Shown here in pieces: positions 15,146 through 24,553 of a stretch of DNA of 64,000 bases. Position numbers and translations under genes: made by a program. Position 1 is the first letter of the stretch; each line of letters starts with the position of its first letter. The notes under the pieces are model-generated. The model did not search any database and was not told the DNA's origin. It worked only from the letters and a program-made list of their open reading frames with translations. Source of the DNA: Chloroflexota bacterium (GTDB lineage Bacteria; Chloroflexota; Anaerolineae; Anaerolineales; Villigracilaceae). Location: contig JAIOAU010000008.1 in NCBI GenBank assembly GCA_019873655.1, forward strand, positions 37,852 to 101,851, written 5' to 3'.

Positions 15146-15201
15146 GCATCGAATTTCGGGAATTCTCCAAATCTCCTTCGTAAAATTCGTGTCATTCGAG
15201 G
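15146..15201. repeat. Degenerate copy of an AATTCG-rich inverted repeat
   Basis: A left arm starting GCATCGAATTTCGGGAATT and a right arm AATTCGTGTCATTCGAGGC pair imperfectly. Cleaner copies of the same design lie at 33264-33314 and 58285-58342. Confidence 0.4.
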
Positions 15202-15242
15202 CCCCGACTTTCCCATTTTGCATATAATCAAGGCGCGAGACG

Positions 15243-16637
15243 ATGATGATGAACGATTACACCACCTACCTTTCCCCTTTCACCTGGCGCTACGGCACAG
15301 CCGCCATGCGCAAACTTTGGTCCGAGCAGGAAAAACGCCGCCTCTGGCGCGCCATCTGGGTCGCCCTGGCCGAAGTCCAGGCGACCTTCGGCCTGGTGAC
15401 CGCCGAGCAAGCCGCTGACCTGCGCGCCCACATGGACGAAATCGACATCCCCCGCGCCCTGGACATCGAAGCCGAAATCCAGCACGATCTGATGGCCGAG
15501 GTGCGCCTGTTCGCCGAACAGTGTCCCCTCGGCGGCGGAATCATCCATCTGGGGGCCACCTCGATGGACATAGAAGACAACGCCGACGCCCTGCGCCTGC
15601 GCGCCGCCCTCGACCTGATTCTCCGCTCCCTGGCCGAGTTGCTGCGCCTTCTGGCCGACCGCATCGAACAATACGCCGAAACGCCCGTCATGGCTTTCAC
15701 CCATCTCCAGCCCGCCGAACCGACCACCCTCGGCTACCGGCTGGCGCTCTACGGACAGGACTTGCTCGAAGACTACCGCGCCCTCGCCGCCCGCCGGGCC
15801 GCCGTCCGCGGCAAAGGATTCAAAGGCGCCGTCGGGACGAGCGCCTCTTACGCCGAACTGCTCGGCCCGGAGAACCTGGCCGCCTTCGAACAGAAACTGT
15901 CGGAAACATTGGATCTGCCCTTCTACCCCGTGGCCGGACAGGTCTATCCGCGCCGTCAGGACTTCGAAGTCCTCTCCGCCCTGGCCGCTCTGGGCGCTTC
16001 GCTCTACAAATTTGCCTTCGACCTGCGCTTCCTGCAATCGCCGCCGCTGGGCGAACTGGGCGAACCGTTCGGCGCCCGCCAGGTCGGCTCCTCGGCCATG
16101 CCCTTCAAGCGCAATCCGATCCGCGCCGAAAAGATCGACTCGCTCGCCCGCTACCTGGCCGGCCTGCCGCGCCTGGCCTGGGACAACGCCGCCCACTCCC
16201 TGCTCGAACGCACCCTGGACGACTCGGCCAATCGCCGGATTCTCCTCCCCGAAGCCTTTCTCGCCGCCGACGAGATTCTGCGCACCGCCATCAGCATCCT
16301 CAAAGGCTTGCGCGTCGACCAGGCGGCCATGAACCGCACCCTGGCCGTCTATGGCCCCTTCGCCGCCAGCGAGCGGCTGCTGATGGCCCTCGTCAAAGCC
16401 GGCGCCGATCGGCAGGCCATGCACGAGCGCATTCGCGGCCACGCCCTCCAGGCCTGGGATGCCCTACAACAGGGACGCGAAAACCCCCTGCCGGCGGCGC
16501 TCGCCGCCGACCCCGTGATGGGCGAATACCTCTCCAGCCAGGAAATTAGCCGTCTAATGGACGCCGCTTCCTACCTCGGCGACGCCCCCCAGCGCGCCCG
16601 CCGCATCGCACACGACATTCGGGCGCACCTGCAATAA
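15243..16637 (+). CDS. purB: Adenylosuccinate lyase
   Basis: This 464-residue member of the fumarase/aspartase superfamily cleaves SAICAR and adenylosuccinate in purine synthesis. The superfamily signature GSSAMPFKRNPI is intact. Other active-site regions are visible: LGATSMDIEDNADAL, FTHLQPAEPTTLGYRL with the catalytic His, and LERTLDDSANRRI. The C-terminal domain is present. Three ATG codons lie in tandem at 15243, 15246 and 15249; a TATAAT at 15223-15228 is close upstream, leaving a very short leader. It is convergent with degV, with only three bases between the stops. Confidence 0.92.
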   Translation: MMMNDYTTYLSPFTWRYGTAAMRKLWSEQEKRRLWRAIWVALAEVQATFGLVTAEQAADLRAHMDEIDIPRALDIEAEIQHDLMAEVRLFAEQCPLGGGIIHLGATSMDIEDNADALRLRAALDLILRSLAELLRLLADRIEQYAETPVMAFTHLQPAEPTTLGYRLALYGQDLLEDYRALAARRAAVRGKGFKGAVGTSASYAELLGPENLAAFEQKLSETLDLPFYPVAGQVYPRRQDFEVLSALAALGASLYKFAFDLRFLQSPPLGELGEPFGARQVGSSAMPFKRNPIRAEKIDSLARYLAGLPRLAWDNAAHSLLERTLDDSANRRILLPEAFLAADEILRTAISILKGLRVDQAAMNRTLAVYGPFAASERLLMALVKAGADRQAMHERIRGHALQAWDALQQGRENPLPAALAADPVMGEYLSSQEISRLMDAASYLGDAPQRARRIAHDIRAHLQ

Positions 16638-16640
16638 CGC

Positions 16641-17507
16641 TTACCCCTCCACCGGGAAGAAGCACAACCCCGCCGTACCCGGCCCGGTGTGGACCATCAG
16701 CGCCGGCGACAATTCGGCGATCAAATCCTCCACCACCTGGACTTTTTCCGAGACCATGCGGCGCAACTTCTCGACCTCCTGCCGCGCCCCGGCATGGACA
16801 TAGGCGACGCGCGCCTTCCCCTTCCCGACCGCCTCGGCCACCTTCTCCGCCATCGCCTGGTACGCCCCGCTGCGGCTGCGCGCCACCCCCAGCGGCACGA
16901 TTTCGCCGTCTTCCATGCCGATCAGCGGCTTGATGTTGAGCAGCGTGCCGACCAGATGCTTGGCCTTGCCGATCCGCCCGCCCATGTAGAGATACTTGAG
17001 CGTATCGGCCGTCTGAATCATGCGCGTGATCGGAATCATGGCGCGCACGCGCTCCACGATTCGGTCGAGACGCAGACCCGCCAGCGCGGCGCGGGCCGCC
17101 TCGATCACCATCCAGCCCTGGCAGAGCGAAACGTTGCGGGTGTCGATCACCTCGATCTTCACCTCCGGCCTCTGCTCCTGCATCATCGACTGCGCCACCG
17201 TCGCCGCCTGGTAAGCCCCGCTCGCCTTCGAAGTCATGTGAATGCTGACGATCTCCTCGTGGCCCTCGTCGGCCAGTTCCTGATAGGCCTCGAAGTAATC
17301 GCCCGGCCCGGGGCTGGCAGTCGTCGGCAGGAAGCGGGCGCTCATCAGCCACTGCAGGAATTCCTCCCGCTGCACCGTGACTAGGTCGCGCAGCACCTCC
17401 TGGCCGCGGTGAATGTAATAGGCCACCGTCCGGATGTTGAGTTCGGCGAGCATCGCTTCGGGCAGGCTGGCGGTGCTGTCGGTTAAGACTGCAACCGGCT
17501 TTTTCAT
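16641..17507 (-). CDS. DegV-family fatty-acid-binding protein
   Basis: This 288-residue two-domain protein belongs to the DegV/FakB family, which binds a single fatty acid and in FakB presents it to FakA kinase. Typical motifs are VLTDSTASLPEAM at the N-terminus, TTASPGPGDYFEAY, IVSIHMTSKASGAYQAA, VIDTRNVSLCQGW and TADTLKYLYMGGRIGKAK. No fakA gene is in the window. ATG at 17507 is preferred to a TTG six bases upstream because AAGGAG lies seven bases before it. Confidence 0.88.
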   Translation of the reverse strand: MKKPVAVLTDSTASLPEAMLAELNIRTVAYYIHRGQEVLRDLVTVQREEFLQWLMSARFLPTTASPGPGDYFEAYQELADEGHEEIVSIHMTSKASGAYQAATVAQSMMQEQRPEVKIEVIDTRNVSLCQGWMVIEAARAALAGLRLDRIVERVRAMIPITRMIQTADTLKYLYMGGRIGKAKHLVGTLLNIKPLIGMEDGEIVPLGVARSRSGAYQAMAEKVAEAVGKGKARVAYVHAGARQEVEKLRRMVSEKVQVVEDLIAELSPALMVHTGPGTAGLCFFPVEG

Positions 17508-17605
17508 CGTCAATCTCCTTTACAAAATCCCTTTCGTTCAATCCCATTCTACGCCCAATTGTCCGAACATAGATTAAGCGCAAATGAATATTTGCCGAAA
17601 ATCCG

Positions 17606-17614
17606 TGCTATACT
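17606..17614 (+). promoter_or_regulatory. Extended -10 promoter of the 819-residue gene
   Basis: TGCTATACT, an extended -10 element (TGN followed by TATACT), lies 66 bases before the ATG. No -35 at the ideal distance is seen, which is usual for extended -10 promoters. Confidence 0.45.
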
Positions 17615-17680
17615 CTCAGCAAGAAAAGCGATTTTCGGCCAGGCCGAGAAGACCGACAAAAAATCCACCCGGGGAAATGC

Positions 17681-20140
17681 ATGAATCCTCCTCCTTCGAC
17701 TGCTTCCCTCGAACAGGCTACCATCCAGACCGCCCGCGACCTGGGAACCGTCGCCCGCTCCAAAGAGGCGCGCCGCCTCTCGCATTTGACCCTGCCCGAA
17801 ATCGAAGCGGCCGTTAACCTGGTCGCCCGCATCATCCCGGCCGGCAACATCCCCGGCATGATTCTGAGCGGCCTGACGCGCCTCCCCGGCCAGCGCCTGC
17901 CGCCTCAGACCGTCCGCCAGCACCTGGCCGCCCTCTTCGACGGCGTCGAAAAACTGCTCGACAAGGTGACCTACGGCGCCGTCTTCGCCGGGCCGGCCGC
18001 CGTCCTGTGGGGCTACCAGACTCTCCTGCGCCTGGCCGGCAAAGACATCGACTCCGCCTTCCCGGAAGGCGTCTGGCAATTCTACGTCGAGTACGCCCTG
18101 CGCGAAGACACCGCCCGCCACGTCAACGAGACCCACGGCTTCGACACCATCCTGCGCCAGCACGGCATCCACCTCAGCCAGGCCGACCGCCTGACCGCCT
18201 GGATCATGGCCGTCAGCGCCTGCCTCCAGCAATACGACGCCCTGCTGGAAGTCGAATGGCGCGAGCGCGTCTCGACCGCCATCCTGCGCGACCTGACCGC
18301 CGACCTGCCCGAAGCCGCCCGCTACGCCAACCTGTACCGCGAGTGGGAAATCCAGCGCCCCTACCGGCGCGGGGCCGAAGCCCCCGGCTACGACTACCCC
18401 GGCTACCGGCGCATCAAATTCGAACGCTTTCTGCAAGACGCCCTGCGCGACCTCCCGCCCCGTCTGCGCGCCGCCTGGAGCGAGCGCATGCAGGCCGCCG
18501 AGGCCAACCTGCCCGCCTACCAGCGCCAGATGTCCATCCTGGCTTACCTCGACCCCGGCCCCTACGGTGAGACGCGCCAGCCCTACGACCTCCGCCAGGC
18601 CTGCATCGGCCTGATTTTGCGCGGACGCTACTACCTCCTGCCCGTCTACGCCCCCGGCGGCGACCAGCCGCTCGACGCCGAAACCGTCCGCGCCCAGGTC
18701 GCCGCCCTCCTGGCCCAGCCGATCTCGGCCCCGGCCTGCCTGGCGCCGCTGGCGCGCGTCCGCCGCCAGGCCCTGCCGGCCCTCTTCCGCCGCCTTTCCC
18801 CCGCCCTGCGCGAAAGCCTGGATGCCCTGCGCTGCGCCCCCGTCCTCATCAACGCCGACCCGCGTCCGGCCGGCCTGCTGCTCACCGAACTGCGTCAGGT
18901 CGAGCGCGGCTTCGGCTCACACGCCCTGACCATCTTCCAGACCGAGTCGACCTTCGTCTTCGACCAATCCCACATTTTCTTCGACGGCATCCTGGGCGCG
19001 GCGCTGGCCGAAATCCTCACCAACGAGGCCCTCTCCTGGGCCGTTTACCTCAACTCCTTGCCCCCTGCCCGCCCCGCCCTGCACGCCCTCTACATCCCCC
19101 TCGCCCTGCCCCTCTTGCCCGAAGACCTCGAACACATCCGCCAGGCCCCGCAGGTCACCCCCGAAGCCGGCGCCGAAACCCAGCGCGTCGACCTGAAAAC
19201 CTGCCTGGCCCTGCGCAAACTTTTCAAACAGCGCAGCCAGGCCCTGCAACTGACCGTCAACGACCTGCTCGTGCTCTACCGCGCCATCCACGCCGCCTCT
19301 TATCAGCCCTCCCCCGCGCTGACGGCCGACCTCGACGCCCTGGCCGCCGACCCCGCCGGCCGCGCCCTGGCCGCCCAAATCCGCGCCGCCCTCGAACAGT
19401 CCCGCCGCCAAAACCCCTCCCTGCTCATCCCCATCGACGCCAGCCGCCGCTCGCCGCGCGACCGCCTCTACCCCCTCAGCATGGAAGTCCCCCTCGCCGA
19501 ACTCGACCTCCTGGCGCTCCACCGGCAGGCCATCCAGGCCCTCGACGCCTACGAATCCGCCTCCGGCGACCGCGCCGCCGCCTACCGCGCCTTCGACCGC
19601 GCCCAGCGCGCCTACCTGGGGACGCTGGCCGGCCTGGGCGCGTTCTTCAACCGCCTGAAAGAGATTGCCCTGCAAGGCGAGAGCGCCAGCGTCGGCGCCA
19701 TCAAACTGCTGGCCCACCTCCCCGCCCCCCTGCGCCGCTCGCTGGACGAAATCCCCGCCCGCGTCGGCATGCTCAACAACCTGCTCAAGGGCAGCGAAGT
19801 CTTCTCCAACGTCGGGGCCGTCGTCCCCACCAGCACCCTGCGGCGCTTCGTCACCGCCAAGGACGACAACGACCAGAAACAACTCGTCTGGGGCCTGCTC
19901 ACCGATTCGGACGGCGTCCTCCATATCAGCCTGCGCGACTTCCGTCCCCACGTCGCCGCCCTGCAGGCCACCGGCCGCGCCGACCTGGCCCACCGCATCG
20001 CCCAAGACTACCTGGACGCCTACGCCGAGGGTTTCAACCGCTACATCCGCGAACTCTGGCGCATCACCGCCGCCAGCCGGGAAACCAGAATGGCCGCCTC
20101 CCAGGCCCGTCAGCCAGACAATTCGAGTCAGATGGGTTAA
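17681..20140 (+). CDS. Large protein of unknown function with an acyltransferase-like HxxxDG motif
   Basis: This 819-residue cytosolic protein lacks a signal peptide or membrane helix. The central part contains FDQSHIFFDGILGAAL (His431, Asp435-Gly436), which fits the HxxxDG catalytic motif of CoA-dependent acyltransferases and condensation domains. A late segment (SNVGAVVPTSTLRRF, about residues 706-720) resembles the SNVxGP region of wax-ester-synthase-type enzymes. The first ~330 residues are helical and Arg/Ala-rich with no known motif. It may therefore be an acyl- or condensation-type enzyme, but homology is not established. A membrane kinase follows after a tandem repeat. Confidence 0.5.
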   Translation: MNPPPSTASLEQATIQTARDLGTVARSKEARRLSHLTLPEIEAAVNLVARIIPAGNIPGMILSGLTRLPGQRLPPQTVRQHLAALFDGVEKLLDKVTYGAVFAGPAAVLWGYQTLLRLAGKDIDSAFPEGVWQFYVEYALREDTARHVNETHGFDTILRQHGIHLSQADRLTAWIMAVSACLQQYDALLEVEWRERVSTAILRDLTADLPEAARYANLYREWEIQRPYRRGAEAPGYDYPGYRRIKFERFLQDALRDLPPRLRAAWSERMQAAEANLPAYQRQMSILAYLDPGPYGETRQPYDLRQACIGLILRGRYYLLPVYAPGGDQPLDAETVRAQVAALLAQPISAPACLAPLARVRRQALPALFRRLSPALRESLDALRCAPVLINADPRPAGLLLTELRQVERGFGSHALTIFQTESTFVFDQSHIFFDGILGAALAEILTNEALSWAVYLNSLPPARPALHALYIPLALPLLPEDLEHIRQAPQVTPEAGAETQRVDLKTCLALRKLFKQRSQALQLTVNDLLVLYRAIHAASYQPSPALTADLDALAADPAGRALAAQIRAALEQSRRQNPSLLIPIDASRRSPRDRLYPLSMEVPLAELDLLALHRQAIQALDAYESASGDRAAAYRAFDRAQRAYLGTLAGLGAFFNRLKEIALQGESASVGAIKLLAHLPAPLRRSLDEIPARVGMLNNLLKGSEVFSNVGAVVPTSTLRRFVTAKDDNDQKQLVWGLLTDSDGVLHISLRDFRPHVAALQATGRADLAHRIAQDYLDAYAEGFNRYIRELWRITAASRETRMAASQARQPDNSSQMG

Positions 20141-20182
20141 AATACTCCAAGGAAGCGCCAGAATCCGATGCCCGCATTCTTT

Positions 20183-20364
20183 CTGCTTCCGAGGGGGCTT
20201 GGCCCCCGAAAACCTCCGGCCATCTTCTCTGCTCCCGAGGGGCTTTGCCCCCGAAACCTTCTGGCCGTCTTATCTGCTCCTGAGGAGGCTTGGCCCCCAA
20301 AACCTCCGGCCATCTTCTCTGCTTCCGAGGGGGCTTGGCCCCCGAAAGTTTCCAACCGTTCTTT
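20183..20364. repeat. Tandem array of four 45-46-bp G/C hairpin units
   Basis: Units start at 20183, 20229, 20274 and 20319. Each is built as CTGCTTCCGAGGGGGCTTGG followed by CCCCCGAAA and a CCGGCCATCTT-type spacer, so each can fold GGGGGC against GCCCCC. The array fills the gap between the 819-residue gene and the kinase, in what would be the kinase leader. Related single hairpins occur near 22189-22201 and at 40022-40052. Confidence 0.75.
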
Positions 20365-20396
20365 CCGCTCCTCAATCTCGTCAACAGCGAGATGAC

Positions 20397-22142
20397 ATGA
20401 ACGAAGACCCTCTCATCGGCAAGAAACTCTCCAACTTCCTCATCCAGGGCGTGCTAGGGCGCGGCGGGATGGCCCAGGTCTATTACGGCGTGGATGTCAA
20501 ACTCCAGCGTCCGGTCGCCATCAAGGTCATCGACGCCCGCTTCCGCGGCAAACCGCGCTATGCCCAGCGCTTCGTCAAGGAGGCCCGCGCCGTCGCCCGT
20601 TTGCGGCACGAAAACATCATCCAAATCTACTTCGCCGATGACCAGGACGGCTTCTACTACTACGTCATGGAATACATCGAGGGGCAGGACCTGGCCGCCT
20701 ACCTCTCGGACTTCGTCCTGCGCGGCGAACTGCCGCCCGCCGAGGAGGTCATCCGCATCGGGCGGGCCGTCGCCAGCGCCCTCGATTACGCCCACGAGCA
20801 CGGCGTCATCCACCGCGACGTCAAACCCTCCAACGTCCTCCTCTCCAACGACGGGCGCGTCATCCTGACCGACTTCGGCCTGGCCCTCGACCTCCAGGAA
20901 GGATCCGCCGGCGAGGCGTTCGGATCGCCCCATTACATCTCCCCCGAACAGGCCCGCCGCTCGACCGACGCCGTCCCCCAATCCGACCTCTACTCGCTGG
21001 GCGTCATCCTCTACGAGATGCTGACCGGCGTCACCCCCTTCGACGACCTGGCCTCCGCCAGCCTGGCCCTCCAGCACATCATCCAGCCGCCGCCCTCGCC
21101 GCGCAGCCTGAACCCGCGCCTCTCGGCCGAGACCGAGGCCGTGCTGCTCAAAGCCCTCAGCAAGAACCCCGCCGAACGTTACCAGACCGGCGCCGAACTG
21201 ATGGACGCCCTCGAAAGGGCGCTCGCCGCCGCCGAGCCGACCGCCGAACGCATCCTGCCGCTGCCGCCCCCGCCCGCCTCGGTCATCGCCGGCAAGACCC
21301 GCCCCGCCGCCCGTAAACCCCTGCCGCCGACTCCCCCGCCCCGGCCGCGCCGCAGATCGGCGCTCATCCCGCTCCTGTTTCTGCTCGGCCTGGCCCTCCT
21401 CGCCGCCTACTACCTCTACCCCAATCAAATCGCCGCGCTGATTTTTCCTCCCACGCCCACCGCCCTGCCCCTGCCGACCACCGAATCCCCCCTGCCGGTC
21501 GTGCCTCCCACCGAGACGCCCACCCTCATCCCCTCGCGCACCCTCGCCCCCACCGCCACCCCCCGCCCGACGATTTCCGCCACCCCCAGCCCCTCCCCGA
21601 CGGACACCGCCACCCTCACACCGACCGCCACATCAACGCCTCCCGCGCCCACCGAGACGGCCACCGTTCCGTCCGCGACCGCCGAAAACACCCTCACCGC
21701 CACCCTCACGCCGCTCGTCACCGCCACCACCACGCCGCTCTACCCCAACTACAAACGCATCTGGCTGTACTACGACCAATCCGGCTTTTACATCTACAAC
21801 GCCTCGGACTCGAACCGCTCCATCTCGCCGATCGCCTTCGAGCGCCTCGACAGCGCCGGCAACGTCCTGAACCGCTTCGACGGCCTGCTGTGGTCCGATC
21901 TTTACCCCATTCTCCACCCCGGCCGCTGCATGCGCGTCGAAATCCAATCCAGCCCCTACCTGTACCTGAATCCGCCCATCTGCCGCGACTACTACTACAG
22001 CACCCGCATCCTGCCCCGCACCAGCAACCTCATCTTCTGGACGCCGCGCCCCGACAGTGCCCAGTTCCGCGTCCTGTGGATGAACGAGGAGGTCGGCCGC
22101 TGCGACATCAGCGCCGGGTTCTGCGAGGTCTACATCCCCTAA
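20397..22142 (+). CDS. Membrane Ser/Thr protein kinase with Thr/Pro stalk and outer domain
   Basis: This 581-residue protein has a complete Hanks-type kinase at about 12-280: GRGGMAQVY, Lys43 (VAIKV), Glu62, HRDVKPSN with Asp141, DFG Asp159 and SPEQ. A Pro-rich linker and one membrane helix follow (about 321-341), then a long Thr/Pro-rich stalk (about 350-450). A ~125-residue outside domain (YKRIWLYYDQSGFYIYNASD ... GRCMRVEI ... CRDYYY ... CDISAGFCEVYIP) with several Cys ends the protein. PASTA repeats are absent, so the ligand is not peptidoglycan in the PknB way. The outer domain is not recognised. Confidence 0.88.
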   Translation: MNEDPLIGKKLSNFLIQGVLGRGGMAQVYYGVDVKLQRPVAIKVIDARFRGKPRYAQRFVKEARAVARLRHENIIQIYFADDQDGFYYYVMEYIEGQDLAAYLSDFVLRGELPPAEEVIRIGRAVASALDYAHEHGVIHRDVKPSNVLLSNDGRVILTDFGLALDLQEGSAGEAFGSPHYISPEQARRSTDAVPQSDLYSLGVILYEMLTGVTPFDDLASASLALQHIIQPPPSPRSLNPRLSAETEAVLLKALSKNPAERYQTGAELMDALERALAAAEPTAERILPLPPPPASVIAGKTRPAARKPLPPTPPPRPRRRSALIPLLFLLGLALLAAYYLYPNQIAALIFPPTPTALPLPTTESPLPVVPPTETPTLIPSRTLAPTATPRPTISATPSPSPTDTATLTPTATSTPPAPTETATVPSATAENTLTATLTPLVTATTTPLYPNYKRIWLYYDQSGFYIYNASDSNRSISPIAFERLDSAGNVLNRFDGLLWSDLYPILHPGRCMRVEIQSSPYLYLNPPICRDYYYSTRILPRTSNLIFWTPRPDSAQFRVLWMNEEVGRCDISAGFCEVYIP

Positions 22143-22304
22143 AGGACGGGCGGCGGTTTTCAAAAATCTCGCTTCGAGCCGGATTTTCGGGGCAAAGCCC
22201 CTCAGAAACGGAAAAAGCCCGGCGAATTCCCGGGACTCCAACCCCTCAGAAGCAAAAAATAACCGGTTTCGCCCTCGTCGCTCTTCAGCGCCGCGTTGCA
22301 CAAT
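22143..22304. other. Gap between convergent genes with a small G/C hairpin
   Basis: A GGGGC-AAA-GCCCC hairpin at 22189-22201, flanked by TTTTC and TCAGAAA, is the reversed form of the unit in the 20183-20364 array. Nothing else stands out. Confidence 0.4.
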
Positions 22305-22592
22305 TCATCCCGCAAGCAAGTCCTGGTACTCCGGATGCTTCTGGAGATAGGCGGCGACGAACGAACACAGCGCCGTCACCTTCAGCCCGTGCATCCGGGC
22401 GTGTTCCAGCGCCGCCCGCGCCAGCCGTGAGCCGATTCCCTGCCCCTCCAGCGCCGGCGGGACGCCCGTATGCGTGATGATCATCCTGTCCCCCTGCAAT
22501 TGATAGTCCAGCACGGCCAGACGGCCATCCTTCTCGACCTCGAAACGGCCAGCCTGCGGATTGTGACGGACAACCAATTCCTCGGCCATCAT
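22305..22592 (-). CDS. Small GNAT-type acetyltransferase (YjdJ-like)
   Basis: This ~95-residue protein has the compact Gcn5-related fold of YjdJ-type proteins: VRHNPQAGRFEVEKDGRLAVLDYQ, then ITHTGVPPALEGQGIGSRLARAAL (the Q/G-x-G-x-G/A acetyl-CoA loop) and GLKVTALCSFVAAYLQKHPEY. It overlaps the upstream AhpD-like stop as ATGA; a second ATG three bases later has better spacing to GGAGGAG, so the exact start is open. Substrate unknown. It is not the long AblB acetyltransferase that partners lysine aminomutase in archaea. Confidence 0.8.
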   Translation of the reverse strand: MMAEELVVRHNPQAGRFEVEKDGRLAVLDYQLQGDRMIITHTGVPPALEGQGIGSRLARAALEHARMHGLKVTALCSFVAAYLQKHPEYQDLLAG

Positions 22593-22939
22593 TTCTCCTC
22601 CCGGCCGCGCCGCAGATCGAGGGTCTCCACCGCATGACGCAGATGGGGGATGACGATGCTTCCGCCCACGACGAGGGCAACATTGAAAGCCTCGTACAAC
22701 TCCTCGTCCGTCCAGCCAGCCTCCACACATTGCAAAATGTGATAATCGATGCAATCGTTGCAGCGCAGGACCATCGAGGCCGTCAACCCCAGCAACTCCT
22801 TCGTTTTGGCAGGCAAGGCGCCGTCGGCGTAGGCCATCGTGTCCAGGTTGAAAAAGCGCTTGATGCCCAGGTGGCCGATTTCCAGAATGCGCTCGTTCAT
22901 GCGGGCGCGGTAGGCTTGAAATTCATCCAGGCGCGACAT
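22589..22939 (-). CDS. Carboxymuconolactone decarboxylase/AhpD-like protein
   Basis: This 116-residue all-helical protein has the CxxCxxxH motif of AhpD-type CMD proteins (CNDCIDYH), which gives thiol peroxidase or reductase activity in characterised members. Supporting segments are PAKTKELLGLTASMVLRC and WTDEELYEAFNVALVVGGSI. The ATG at 22939 follows GGAGGTG by seven bases, which decides the start. It forms a two-gene leftward unit with the GNAT protein and is divergent from kamA. Confidence 0.85.
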   Translation of the reverse strand: MSRLDEFQAYRARMNERILEIGHLGIKRFFNLDTMAYADGALPAKTKELLGLTASMVLRCNDCIDYHILQCVEAGWTDEELYEAFNVALVVGGSIVIPHLRHAVETLDLRRGREEK

Positions 22940-22985
22940 GAAAACACCTCCGAAAAATTTTAAGTATTCTACCAGCATTCATGTA

Positions 22986-23014
22986 TTGACTCATCCCCCC
23001 CTTTTCTTTACAAT
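22986..23014 (+). promoter_or_regulatory. Sigma-70 promoter of kamA
   Basis: TTGACT (22986-22991), a 17-base spacer and TACAAT (23009-23014). This would give a leader of about 85 bases before the kamA ATG. Confidence 0.7.
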
Positions 23015-23106
23015 ACGCAAATATTGGATAGAGTATGTCCTTTTTTATGACCGCCCACAAAACCGTTTTTTACCGTTATCCATAACAATTGCCTGATTGG
23101 AGGAAC

Positions 23107-24444
<1,338 letters not shown>

Positions 24445-24486
24445 ACCTCGCGGCTGCCTACCGCCGCCGCATACGGGGTAAAACAA

Positions 24487-24540
24487 AGGCAGAGAACGCC
24501 CGGTTGGGCGGCCTCTGCCTGTTTTCGTTTCCCTTGGGGA
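24487..24540 (+). terminator. Terminator of kamA
   Basis: Stem AGGCAGAG (24487-24494) with an inner CGCCC/GGGCG pair and CTCTGCCT (24523-24530), followed by GTTTTCGTTT. Confidence 0.8.
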
Positions 24541-24553
24541 CGGCCTCCCTGCG

